Shown here: positions 1-7,184 of the stretch, one piece after another | Layout of the letters: every line of letters starts with the position of its first letter | How positions within the stretch are numbered: the stretch's first letter is position 1 | Assembly (NCBI RefSeq): GCF_016863255.1 | Contig: NZ_BOON01000024.1 | Coordinates: 62,001 to 126,000, forward strand | Origin: Planosporangium mesophilum | GTDB lineage: Bacteria; Actinomycetota; Actinomycetes; Mycobacteriales; Micromonosporaceae | DNA length: 64,000 nucleotides | Direction of reading: 5' to 3' | Position numbers and translations under genes: made by a program | Notes under the pieces: generated by a model | Databases searched by the model: none | What the model was told of the DNA's origin: nothing | The model's input: only the letters and a program-made list of their open reading frames with translations

Positions 1-729
1 CGGTTCCACCACATGCTGCGGGTGGCCAAACCGACCTCGCCGATGTCGGTGGGTACCTGGATCCTGGCCACCTTCGGCCCGGCCGCCGGGGTCGCGGCCG
101 TCGCCGAGGTGGCACCCTTGCTGCCCGAGCGCGGGCTGCTCGGGCTGGCCCGGCGGATCCTGCCGCCGGTCGGCCGGGGCGCCAACCTGGTGGCCGCCGT
201 CATGGCTCCACCGCTGGCCACGTACACCGCGGTGCTGCTGGCGCACACCGCCGTGCCGTCCTGGAACCGGGCGTACCCGTACCTGCCGTTCGTCTTCGCC
301 GGCAGCGCGTCGGCGGCGGCGTCGGGGGTGGGGCTGATCGCGGCGCCGCTGGAGGAGACCGGTCCGGTGCGGCGGCTCGCGGTCGCCGGCGCGGCGCTGG
401 ACCTGGCGGCGATGCGGCAGGTCGAGCACTCGATGGGGGTCGTGAGCGAGCCCTACCAGTTGGGGCGCCAGGGCCGGTTGCTGCGGGCGGCCCGCGCGTT
501 CACCGTTGGCGGGGCGGTCGGCGCCCTGCTGAGCCGGCGCAGCCGGCTGCTGTCCGCGCTCTCCGGGGCCTCGTTGGTCGTCGGGTCGCTGCTGACCCGG
601 TTTGGTGTCTTCGAAGCTGGTAAGGCATCCGCCGAGGACCCGAAGTACACGGTGGTCCCGCAGCGGCAGCGGCTGGAGGCACGGGGCGTGGCCGAGGTGG
701 AGAAGGTGAACGTGCCGGAGCCCGACTGA
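1..729 (+). CDS. NrfD-like membrane subunit, 5' end cut by the window edge
   Basis: The frame is open from base 1 (RFHHMLRVAKPTSPMSVG) to the TGA at 727-729, leaving 242 residues of C-terminal sequence. The K-P-T-S-P-M-S-V-G-x-W segment followed by repeated hydrophobic helices is typical of the NrfD/polysulfide-reductase membrane subunit family, which anchors molybdopterin oxidoreductases and passes electrons between quinones and the catalytic subunit. In actinobacteria such a subunit commonly follows a formate dehydrogenase alpha subunit and its FeS subunit. The selenocysteine genes in this window and the downstream formate-type transporter fit that setting, but the catalytic subunit lies outside the window. 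The first ATG (base 13) is internal, not the start. Confidence 0.8.
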   Translation, partial: RFHHMLRVAKPTSPMSVGTWILATFGPAAGVAAVAEVAPLLPERGLLGLARRILPPVGRGANLVAAVMAPPLATYTAVLLAHTAVPSWNRAYPYLPFVFAGSASAAASGVGLIAAPLEETGPVRRLAVAGAALDLAAMRQVEHSMGVVSEPYQLGRQGRLLRAARAFTVGGAVGALLSRRSRLLSALSGASLVVGSLLTRFGVFEAGKASAEDPKYTVVPQRQRLEARGVAEVEKVNVPEPD

Positions 730-743
730 CGGAGGACGGCACG

Positions 744-2033
744 ATGACAGCGTTGCGGACGGGCGCAGACCAGGTCACCCTGACCCGCCGGCGCTGGGCG
801 CTCGTCGTCGCGGCCGTGCTGGTCCAGTTGGCACTGGGCGCGCTGTACGCGTGGAGCGTGTTCAACAAACCCCTGCAGGACCAGTTCCACTGGAGCAAGG
901 CGCAGGTCGTGCTGCCGTTCGAGGTGGCGGTCGGCACCATCTTCATCGGCAGCATGATCGGTGGCCGGATCCAGGACCGATACGGTCCTCGCCCGGTCGC
1001 GCTCGGCGGCGGCGTGCTGTACGCGGTCGGCACGATGCTGGCGTCCCTGGTGACCTCGCCCGGCCAGTTGTGGCTGCTCGTCCTGGGGTACGGGGTGCTG
1101 GGCGGCATCGGGATGGGCGCGGCGTACATCACGCCGATCGCGATGCTGACGAAGTGGTTCCCGGACAAACGCGGGTTGATCACGGGGATCGCGGTCGCCG
1201 GCTTCGGCTTCGGCGCGGTCATCACCGCCCCGGTCGCGAAGCACCTGCTGGCCACCGCCCCCCGCAAGACCGAGGTCTTCCTGCCGCTCGGCGCGGCGTA
1301 CCTGGTGGCGGTCCTGCTCGGCGCGTCGTTGTTCCGTGATCCGCCGCCGGGGTACCGGGTGCCGGGCTTCGTCGCGCCGACCACCGGACGGGCCGCCGCC
1401 GGCAACCGTTCCTACACCTTGAACGAGGCGTTGCGCACCCCCCAGTGGTACCTGTTGACCGCGATCCTGACCCTGAACGTCGCCTGCGGAATCGGCCTCA
1501 TCTCGCAGGCAGCCGACGCCGCGCACGTCATCGCCGGGGCGAGTGCGGCCACCGCGGCGACGATCGTGGGCGTGCTGGGGCTGTTCAACGCCGGCGGCCG
1601 GGTGGTGTGGGCCTGGCTGTCCGACCGGATCGGCCGGATGACGGCGTTCGTGGGCATGCTCACCCTGCAGGGGGTCTGCTTCCTCGTGTTGCCGCACGCC
1701 CACGCCCTGGCGCTGTTCGCGCTGTTCGCCGCGCTCATCGTGCTCGCATACGGCGGCGGGTTCGGGACCATGCCGGCCACGGCGGCGGACTACTTCGGTA
1801 CCACGCACGCCGGCGCGATCTACGGCGCGATCATCGTGGCGTGGAGCATCGGCGGGGTGGTCGGGCCGACGGTCACCGCGCTGCTGTACGAGCGGGGCGG
1901 GCACAGCTACACGCTGCCGTTCACGGTCCTCGCGCTCGTCGCGCTGATGGCGGTGGCGCTGCCGGTCGTCACACGGATGCCGACGGAGCCGGCGCCGTAC
2001 CGGGGCGGGGTGACCCCGGTAGCGCGGCACTGA
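744..2033 (+). CDS. OFA-family MFS transporter (oxalate/formate antiporter type)
   Basis: A 429-residue protein with about twelve hydrophobic segments. The N-terminus (LGALYAWSVFNKPLQ) and the G-G-x-x-Q-D-R-Y-G-P-R-P loop are characteristic of the oxalate/formate antiporter branch of the major facilitator superfamily, which moves small monocarboxylates or oxalate across the cytoplasmic membrane. GGAGG lies 8 bases before the ATG and the gene follows the NrfD-like gene after 14 bases, so the two are probably co-transcribed. Formate uptake or export for the neighbouring dehydrogenase is the simplest inference. Other OFA members carry lactate or oxalate, so the substrate is not settled by sequence. 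Confidence 0.82.
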   Translation: MTALRTGADQVTLTRRRWALVVAAVLVQLALGALYAWSVFNKPLQDQFHWSKAQVVLPFEVAVGTIFIGSMIGGRIQDRYGPRPVALGGGVLYAVGTMLASLVTSPGQLWLLVLGYGVLGGIGMGAAYITPIAMLTKWFPDKRGLITGIAVAGFGFGAVITAPVAKHLLATAPRKTEVFLPLGAAYLVAVLLGASLFRDPPPGYRVPGFVAPTTGRAAAGNRSYTLNEALRTPQWYLLTAILTLNVACGIGLISQAADAAHVIAGASAATAATIVGVLGLFNAGGRVVWAWLSDRIGRMTAFVGMLTLQGVCFLVLPHAHALALFALFAALIVLAYGGGFGTMPATAADYFGTTHAGAIYGAIIVAWSIGGVVGPTVTALLYERGGHSYTLPFTVLALVALMAVALPVVTRMPTEPAPYRGGVTPVARH

Positions 2034-2049
2034 TCCGTACGCTGCTGGC

Positions 2050-2283
2050 ATGTCGCGGTTCGTGATCGACCAGCGCGCCCGGCGCGCGATCGCCCGGTTC
2101 AACGCGGTGATGCAGCCCGAGCTCGATCGGCTGCGGAAGCGCTGTGCCGGTGCGCCGGTCGACGAGGTGCGCGCCGAACTCGCGAAGGTGTGGGGCGCCA
2201 ACGCGGGCAAGGCGCTGCCCGAGCCGTATCTGACGACCTGGGCGACGTCTCTCAGCAACGGCCAGCGCGTCGTTCTCTCATGA
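2050..2283 (+). CDS. small hypothetical protein, last gene of the formate-type operon
   Basis: 77 residues, charged and predicted largely helical (ARRAIARFN, ELDRLRKRC, DEVRAELAKVW), with no signal peptide or membrane segment. I do not recognise the family. It starts 16 bases after the transporter stop and its TGA falls inside the hairpin that ends this transcription unit. The ribosome site is weak, so translation may depend on the upstream gene. Position suggests an accessory role in formate metabolism, but nothing in the sequence proves it. Confidence 0.55.
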   Translation: MSRFVIDQRARRAIARFNAVMQPELDRLRKRCAGAPVDEVRAELAKVWGANAGKALPEPYLTTWATSLSNGQRVVLS

Positions 2284-2302
2284 TCCTTCAGGATCATGAG
2301 AG
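2275..2302. terminator. bidirectional terminator between convergent genes
   Basis: Perfect inverted repeat with 12-bp arms (CTCTCATGATCC and its complement) around a TTCA loop. It contains the stop codon of the 77-residue gene and abuts the selD stop. It can work in both directions although no long T-tract follows, as is usual in actinobacteria. Confidence 0.8.
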
Positions 2303-3292
2303 TCAGCGGACGAACAGGGTGACACCCTCCCGGCGGGGGACCAGTTCGCCGATCACCGGGTAGCCGGGCACCTCGCCGGCGACCAGCAGCCCGCCCGAGG
2401 TCTGCGCGTCGGCCAGCAGCAGCAGTTCGTCCTCGGCCACGCCGTCCGCGCTCAGGTACGGGCGTACCCAGTCGAGGTTGCGGCGGGTCCCGCCGCTGAC
2501 GTACCCGGCGTCGAGGGCGTCCCGCGCGCCGTCGAGGTACGGCACCGCCGTGCTGTCGATCACCGCGGTCACCCCGCTCGCCCGGGCCAGCTTGTGCAGG
2601 TGGCCCAGCAGGCCGAACCCGGTCACGTCGGTGGCGCAGACAGCACCCGCCTTTGCGGCGGCCGCGGCGGCGGCCCGGTTGAGTGTGGTCATGGCGGCGA
2701 CCGCGGGCGCGGACACCTCGCCGGTCGCCTTGTGCCGGCTGTTGAGCACCCCGATGCCGAGCGGCTTGGTCAGCGTCAGGGGCAGCCCCGGCGAGCCGGC
2801 GTCGTTGCGCATGAGCCGGTCCGGGTCGGCCACCCCGGTGACGGCCATGCCGTACTTGGGCTCGGGGTCGTCCACGCTGTGGCCCCCGGCCACGTGACAG
2901 CCGGCCTCCCGCGCCACGTCCAGACCCCCGCGCAGCACCTCGGCGGCCAGCTCCAGCGGGAGGACCTCGCGCGGCCACGCGAGCAGGTTGACGGCGACGA
3001 CCGGGGTGCCGCCCATGGCGTACACATCGGACAGTGCGTTGGCGGCGGCGATGCGACCCCAGTCGTAGGCGTCGTCGACGACCGGGGTGAAGAAGTCGGC
3101 CGTCGCGACGATCGCCGTACCGTTCGCGATCCGTACCACCGCGGCGTCGTCTCCGTCGTCGAGCCCGACGAGGAGCTCACCGGGCCCGTCCGGCGGAGTG
3201 TCGCCGACGAGGCCGGCGACGACGGCCTCCAACTCGCCGGGCGGGATCTTGCAGGCACAGCCGCCACCGTGGGCGTACTGGGTCAGGCGCAT
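2303..3292 (-). CDS. selD: selenide, water dikinase SelD
   Basis: 329 residues. SelD makes selenophosphate, the selenium donor for selenocysteine, from selenide and ATP. The N-terminal motif GGCACK holds the catalytic Cys (residue 12) and Lys (residue 15), matching Cys17/Lys20 of the E. coli enzyme; this is the Cys form, not a Sec form. Further signatures are DFFTPVVDD, the TDVTGFGLLGHL glycine-rich segment and the C-terminal QTSGGLL. I took the ATG of MRLTQYAHGGG because upstream codons in the same frame look non-coding. selC lies about 3.5 kb away, and selA-selB about 50 kb away. Confidence 0.95.
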   Translation of the reverse strand: MRLTQYAHGGGCACKIPPGELEAVVAGLVGDTPPDGPGELLVGLDDGDDAAVVRIANGTAIVATADFFTPVVDDAYDWGRIAAANALSDVYAMGGTPVVAVNLLAWPREVLPLELAAEVLRGGLDVAREAGCHVAGGHSVDDPEPKYGMAVTGVADPDRLMRNDAGSPGLPLTLTKPLGIGVLNSRHKATGEVSAPAVAAMTTLNRAAAAAAAKAGAVCATDVTGFGLLGHLHKLARASGVTAVIDSTAVPYLDGARDALDAGYVSGGTRRNLDWVRPYLSADGVAEDELLLLADAQTSGGLLVAGEVPGYPVIGELVPRREGVTLFVR

Positions 3293-3477
3293 GGCTCTCA
3301 CTCTCGCACGTCGGATGTCGGCAAGGGGAGTTCGGGTGGGTGGTCGGCGACACCGGGAACGTGGACTGAAGCGGCCGAGGTGCGGTTTCGTCGCCTCCGG
3401 CCAGCAGCGAATCCGCACGCCACGATCGGTGCATGACCCGTACAATCTGCGGCGTCGGCGCGGTATCCGCGACCTTT

Positions 3478-3496
3478 GATGGTCGGTAACACCATC
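3478..3496. promoter_or_regulatory. dyad upstream of the YbaB-like gene
   Basis: GATGGT-N7-ACCATC lies 56 bp before the ATG at 3552, in the 259-bp gap between divergent selD and the YbaB-like gene. A possible -10 (TACAAT) sits about 40 bp upstream of the dyad. It has the form of a small repressor site, but no regulator is assigned. Nothing else was seen in this gap. Confidence 0.3.
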
Positions 3497-3551
3497 GTGC
3501 TGATTGCCATGGGTGGGTCCACGCTCACTCAGCAACCGGGGGAGCGCCAGC

Positions 3552-4217
3552 ATGTCACCATGGGACGGACGCGACGACCTGAAGCTGGCCAGTCTGGACG
3601 GTCTGGGGGACTCGGAGGCGCTGCGCGCTGAGGCCGAGCAGGCAGTGCGCGCGGCCGGAGGCGACGTCTCGCCACCCCGGTACCAGGAGGGAGCCGACGC
3701 GTCGGACTCGGTCCGGGTGACCGTCGATGGTCGAGGCGAGTTGGAAAGCGTCGACATCAGCCGCCACTGGCGGGACCGGTTGGCGGTTGGCGGCCTCGCC
3801 GGTGCCCTCTTCGAGGCGTACACCGCCGCGTTGACCAAGGCGGTGAGCGCCCTCGGGCTGGCGGCGATGACGGGCGACCATGCACTGGCCGGGCAGCCAT
3901 CCAGGGCCGACGGTAACGAAGACTGGCCGCGGCCCGACCCGGAGGTCGACGAGGAGCGTTGGCTGGCCGCGAGTTGGGCGATGCTCGACGAGATCCACGC
4001 CGAACTGCGCCGATTGACGGCTCTGGAGGCCGACAGCGCCGCCGCCGCGCACCGCGACACCACCCTGTCCAGTCCTCGCGGCTGTTTCACGGTACGGCTG
4101 CGGGGCCGCGACATCGTCGAGATCACGGGTGATATCTCGCGTATCGCCATGGCTGAGGCCGAACAACTTCGCCTGGACGCGCTGGCCGTGTTGCGTGCCG
4201 CGCAGAGCGGCCACTGA
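3552..4217 (+). CDS. YbaB/EbfC-like DNA-binding domain protein
   Basis: 221 residues from the ATG preceded by GGGGAG; an earlier in-frame ATG at 3504 lacks a ribosome site. The segment VRVTVDGRGELESVDIS (residues about 57-73) has the beta-hairpin pattern of the YbaB/EbfC nucleoid-associated fold, followed by a helical region. A second beta-rich stretch (FTVRLRGRDIVEITGDISR) near residue 180 repeats the pattern. In actinobacteria, YbaB-like proteins often sit directly upstream of small WXG100/EspC-like type VII secretion genes, as here. Its exact job is unknown. Confidence 0.65.
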   Translation: MSPWDGRDDLKLASLDGLGDSEALRAEAEQAVRAAGGDVSPPRYQEGADASDSVRVTVDGRGELESVDISRHWRDRLAVGGLAGALFEAYTAALTKAVSALGLAAMTGDHALAGQPSRADGNEDWPRPDPEVDEERWLAASWAMLDEIHAELRRLTALEADSAAAAHRDTTLSSPRGCFTVRLRGRDIVEITGDISRIAMAEAEQLRLDALAVLRAAQSGH

Positions 4218-4236
4218 CCCGAGGGGATCGCACAGC

Positions 4237-4557
4237 ATGTCCGAAGAAGTCAAAGTCATCACCGAGTCGGTGCGGGACGAGGCCAAGAAATGGCGAAGCC
4301 TCGCCGATCAGATGGAACCCGTCAAGCAGGCTGTGCACGATATGTCCCTAGCCCCCGAGGCCTTCTTCATCGGCGATGCCAACATCCTCGAACACCACAG
4401 CGCCTACTGCAGCTACCGGGAGTTCATGGAGAAGGCCCTCACCGGCGCGGTCGTCGAGTTCGAGCAGATCGGCCGTGCGCTCGACAAGATCGCCGACGCG
4501 TACGACAACGCGGACAATGTCGTCACGCTCGATCTCAATAAGATTTACAGCGCGTAG
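4237..4557 (+). CDS. EspC/WXG100-like small protein (type VII secretion-associated)
   Basis: 106 residues, all alpha-helical, no signal peptide. The helix-turn-helix hairpin layout and the C-terminal A-D-A-Y-D-N-A-D segment resemble ESX-associated EspC or WXG100 family members, which pair up and leave the cell through type VII secretion. It starts 19 bases after the YbaB-like gene with GAGGGG upstream, and is followed by the WXG-like gene after 34 bases. A classical W-x-G is not present in this protein, so the family call rests on length, helix pattern and context. Confidence 0.6.
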   Translation: MSEEVKVITESVRDEAKKWRSLADQMEPVKQAVHDMSLAPEAFFIGDANILEHHSAYCSYREFMEKALTGAVVEFEQIGRALDKIADAYDNADNVVTLDLNKIYSA

Positions 4558-4591
4558 TCATTCGCGCCAATCCTTCGGAGGATCATCGACG

Positions 4592-5329
4592 ATGGCATCG
4601 GACGCCGAGTTCACCGCCCTTTTCAACCAGTCTTTCGATGAAATCGGCAACGCTGTGAAGAAGGCCGTCGACGCCTTCAACAGGGTCGTCGACCAGTCCA
4701 ACCACTATCGCTGGATGCTGGGGGCGGCGGCCTTCTGGGTCAAGAACCAACTCGACAAGGCCCACCACGCGCTCGACGAGATCCTCAAGATCGTAAAGCA
4801 CGCGGCCGACCACCAGATCCCGGTCCTTTCGCTCATCCGGACGAGTTTCCACTGGGTCGGCCAGGTCAAGTCGCCGGTCTCGGCGATGTCCATGCCGGCC
4901 AGCGACCCGGCCAACGAAAACCTCGCGAACTGGACCGGCCCCGCGGCCAACGCCTACCGGGACAAGGCCGCCAAGCAGCGGGCCGCGATCGACGACGTCG
5001 CCGTCAAGGCCGAGTTCATCAGTGGCTGGCTGTACAAGATCGCCGCGACGAACGTTGACTTCGCGGTGCAGCTGGCAAAGGTCATCACCAAGCTCGCCGG
5101 CAAGTTCGTCCAGGCCGCCGCCGACGCGGCCTCCGTCTTCGGCATCATCGAGGCCGTCAACGCGCTCGCCAGCATGGCGGGAACCATCTTCGAAGAGACC
5201 CTCAACATCGTTGTCACCGTCGGTCAGCGCTTCGTGCAGGCGCTGGGCAATGTACGGGACATCGCGACGCAGGTCGGCGACCACTCGAAGCTGTCGTCGC
5301 AGGGATGGCCCCAGGCGGTCCGCAACTAG
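4592..5329 (+). CDS. WXG-motif helical protein, candidate type VII secretion substrate
   Basis: 245 residues with strong GGAGG upstream. The N-terminal half is amphipathic helix; NWTGPAANAYRDK (around residue 113) supplies a W-x-G turn followed by the A-x-x-Y pattern of WXG100 proteins. The C-terminal third is hydrophobic (VDFAVQLAKVITKLAGKF, then SVFGIIEAVNALASMAG), suggesting membrane insertion or pore-like helices. No known toxin domain was recognised. It forms an operon-like trio with the YbaB-like and EspC-like genes. No ESX core genes (EccC, EccD, MycP) are present in the window. Confidence 0.6.
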   Translation: MASDAEFTALFNQSFDEIGNAVKKAVDAFNRVVDQSNHYRWMLGAAAFWVKNQLDKAHHALDEILKIVKHAADHQIPVLSLIRTSFHWVGQVKSPVSAMSMPASDPANENLANWTGPAANAYRDKAAKQRAAIDDVAVKAEFISGWLYKIAATNVDFAVQLAKVITKLAGKFVQAAADAASVFGIIEAVNALASMAGTIFEETLNIVVTVGQRFVQALGNVRDIATQVGDHSKLSSQGWPQAVRN

Positions 5330-5353
5330 CGCCACGGTGGCGTCGTGTGGTGG

Positions 5354-6031
5354 TCAGGACCGGGGCACGGCGCTCAGCGTTGCCTTGACAATTGCCTGGC
5401 ACGTGGCCGCCAGCGTCGCCTTGGGTGTGAATTCGTTGCCACCCACCGCCAGCCAGACCTTGACGACCAGGTTGCCGCTGCGTGCATGCATCAGGTACTC
5501 GGAGTACTTGTATCCCGGCTGCGACTGCTTGGAGAACGCCTCGGCTTCGTCACCGAGACCCATGATCGGGCCCTCGGGCGACATGACCGTCACCGCGGCC
5601 TTGGAGCGGAAGAGACGCTGAGCTTCCTCTATCGACGGCGGCGTGGACGCCTCCACCAACAGGGTTGCTTTGTGTCCGTCGGCGGTGTGCATGCTGAACT
5701 GGCACGCATCGCCAGCCCCGGACGTGGGCTGCTTCGCCTCCGCGCGATCCACGGTGAGTGACAGGGTGGCCAGCTGAGCCGAATCGGTCTTGGTGCATAC
5801 GTCCAGCCCTATGGCGTTGTACGTCGGCCCGGCGCTGGCGGAGGCCGAGGTCGTACCCGTCGGCACCGAGGGTGGGGAGTCGGCGGTCGACTGCGGCAGC
5901 GGCTGCCTGCCACCCGAGCAGCCCGCGACCACGACAGCGCCGACCAGGACAGCGAGTGCCGCGACGGCGCGCCGACGATACGACAGGCGCCGGTACCGGC
6001 CCGACACACCGTGCCCAGACAGCGGAATCAC
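5354..6031 (-). CDS. predicted lipoprotein, DUF3558-like
   Basis: About 225 residues from a GTG. The n-region RYRRLSYRRR, hydrophobic core AVAALAVLVGAVVVA and lipobox VAGC-S mark an exported lipoprotein, followed by a Ser/Thr/Pro linker. The mature domain has two well-spaced cysteines (VCTK and DACQF) and one near the end (ATCQAI), similar to DUF3558-type lipoproteins. A further GTG at 6085 would add 18 residues and cannot be excluded. It converges on the WXG-like gene, so it may act at the cell surface near the secretion cassette. Function is unknown. Confidence 0.7.
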   Translation of the reverse strand: MIPLSGHGVSGRYRRLSYRRRAVAALAVLVGAVVVAGCSGGRQPLPQSTADSPPSVPTGTTSASASAGPTYNAIGLDVCTKTDSAQLATLSLTVDRAEAKQPTSGAGDACQFSMHTADGHKATLLVEASTPPSIEEAQRLFRSKAAVTVMSPEGPIMGLGDEAEAFSKQSQPGYKYSEYLMHARSGNLVVKVWLAVGGNEFTPKATLAATCQAIVKATLSAVPRS

Positions 6032-6116
6032 ACCGTGAGGGTACCGATTCCGCGCCACCCCGCGGCCGCCCCATCGGGGCGCCACGACATCAGCCGACGT
6101 CGACTACGGTGACCGC

Positions 6117-6375
6117 ATGGCCTTCCATGGAACCCCCGAGACGGTCAACTGGAGCCGCCATGTAGCCGCCGACGCGGTCATTGCCGGCGCCTTCGACCCA
6201 CGTAGCTACCCGTACCGGCTGCTCAGTGTCGTCACCGAGGACGGCAGCGCCGTCCAGCGAATGACAGCGGTCCTCGGAGCCGCCGACCGGCTCGAGACAG
6301 CAAGGCTGGGAACTCGTCGGCGTGACGGAGATCGGCCCCGGTCGTGCCGTCTTCGGGGTCCTGCGCCGCCGGTAG
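6117..6375 (+). pseudogene. frameshifted small gene with a G-W-E-L-V motif
   Basis: The ATG frame reads MAFHGTPETVNWSRH and then VVTEDGSAVQRMTAVLGAADRLE, up to about 6294. After one extra base (in GAGACAG) the +1 frame continues QQGWELVGVTEIGPGRAVFG to a TAG at 6373-6375. The Q-G-W-E-L-V-G-V segment is typical of short DUF4177-like proteins and would continue the first frame naturally. The region therefore looks like an intact gene with a single-base insertion, or a sequencing error. It is divergent from the lipoprotein gene. Confidence 0.6.
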
Positions 6376-6407
6376 ACGTTCGGACGTCATCCGCGACCCC
6401 GCGACCG

Positions 6408-6648
6408 TCACAGCGCGATGTCGAGAGCGCCGCTGACGTGTTCCATGCGCAGCCGGCACACCATTTCGCCTTCGACGGCGCTCCGCTCGCCGCGCGCGTC
6501 GACCAGGAACCAGATCGGCGCGAGGTGCGGCACGCCGACCATCCGAACCTTGCCGGTACCTTCTGGTGACCGCACCGTCGAAGTCCTCGCCCTTGGCGAC
6601 GGCCCGGGGGTTCCGTGGAGTCGGCTCGTGGCGGTGCTTGTTGCTCAT
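6408..6648 (-). pseudogene. decayed small gene, two frames
   Basis: The minus strand starts MSNKHRHEPTPRNPRAVA but then loses sense. A different frame from about 6560 reads GKVRMVGVPHLAPIWFLVD and on to a TGA at 6408. The GVPHLAPIWFLVD part resembles the first strands of pyridoxamine-phosphate-oxidase-like split barrels, a weak similarity only. Two sensible segments in different frames on one strand suggest a truncated, frameshifted remnant. It lies in the decayed zone just before the tRNA-Sec gene. Confidence 0.4.
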
Positions 6649-6733
6649 GGGGGGACGGTCCGTGCGTCGTGGAGGACGTCCGCCAGCCTGCGGGTCCGAG
6701 GAGCGCGGCTACCGACGAACACTGAAAGACCGT

Positions 6734-6822
6734 GGGAGTGATCCACTCCCGTGTGGGTATGACGTCGTTGATCTTGGTAGGCTGGACGACGTTGGCTTCC
6801 TTGCCTGCGGTGTTTTCGCAGG
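6734..6822 (+). other. two hairpins in the leader of tRNA-Sec
   Basis: GGGAGTG-ATC-CACTCCC (6734-6750) and CCTGCG-N7-CGCAGG (6804-6822) lie just upstream of the tRNA. A possible -10 (TAGGCT, 6778-6783) lies between them. They may be processing signals, an upstream terminator, or part of an old integration junction; the sequence alone does not decide. Confidence 0.4.
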
Positions 6823-6834
6823 TCAGAGGCTTTG

Positions 6835-6930
6835 GGAGGCGTTCGGGCGGCTGGTGCCCCCCACGGTCTTCAAAACCGATGTGACCCGGGATCCGGGTCA
6901 GGCGGGTTCGATTCCCGTCCGCCTCCGCCA
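6835..6930 (+). tRNA. selC: tRNA-Sec (anticodon TCA), CCA encoded
   Basis: A 96-base tRNA with an acceptor stem GGAGGCG/CGCCTCC, an anticodon stem-loop CGGT-CTTCAAA-ACCG with TCA at 6870-6872, and an extra arm (GACCCG-GGAT-CGGGTC). The T arm is GCGGG-TTCGATT-CCCGT, followed by discriminator G and encoded CCA. The UCA anticodon and long extra arm identify the selenocysteine tRNA. The eighth acceptor pair appears as T/C, a mismatch. It is served by SelD, SelA and SelB, all encoded in this window. Confidence 0.95.
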
Positions 6931-6959
6931 CCAGCACGTCGCCCCGTAGACCTGCCGGG

Positions 6960-7025
6960 ACGTAGATCAACGGGGCGTCCTGAAAGATCAGCGCCCTCGA
7001 TGCACTTGGCGTAGACCTTGAGGTG
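6960..7025 (-). mobile_element. remnant of a phage-type integrase C-terminus beside tRNA-Sec
   Basis: On the minus strand, HLKVYAKCIEGADLSGRP is encoded at about 6970-7025. L-x-V-Y-A-K-C-I-x-G is the typical final segment of actinobacterial tyrosine integrases, just after the catalytic Tyr region. The sequence before it (7030-7180) no longer reads as integrase and has a stop, so only about 20 codons survive. It lies 30 bases past the tRNA 3' end, the usual place for an integrase at a tRNA attachment site. The rest of 6931-7184 holds nothing else I can identify. Confidence 0.6.
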
Positions 7026-7184
7026 TCCGGCCGGTAGGGGTCACTTCACCTGGCGGCGACCTTGCACCCGCCTCACTGGGTGCGTCCCATTCGGGGCGCA
7101 GCCACGTCGCTCAACGGAGTCTGGTCGTTGTCGCTACAGTGCACGCACGGCGGTCGGTCGAACCACGGGAACCGGCGGTATGCC

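Noticed and set aside
453-2978. 841-residue open frame on the minus strand opposite the transporter and selD
   Set aside because: Arginine/glycine/proline-rich with no domain; a shadow of the high-GC plus-strand genes, and its end overlaps selD in another frame.
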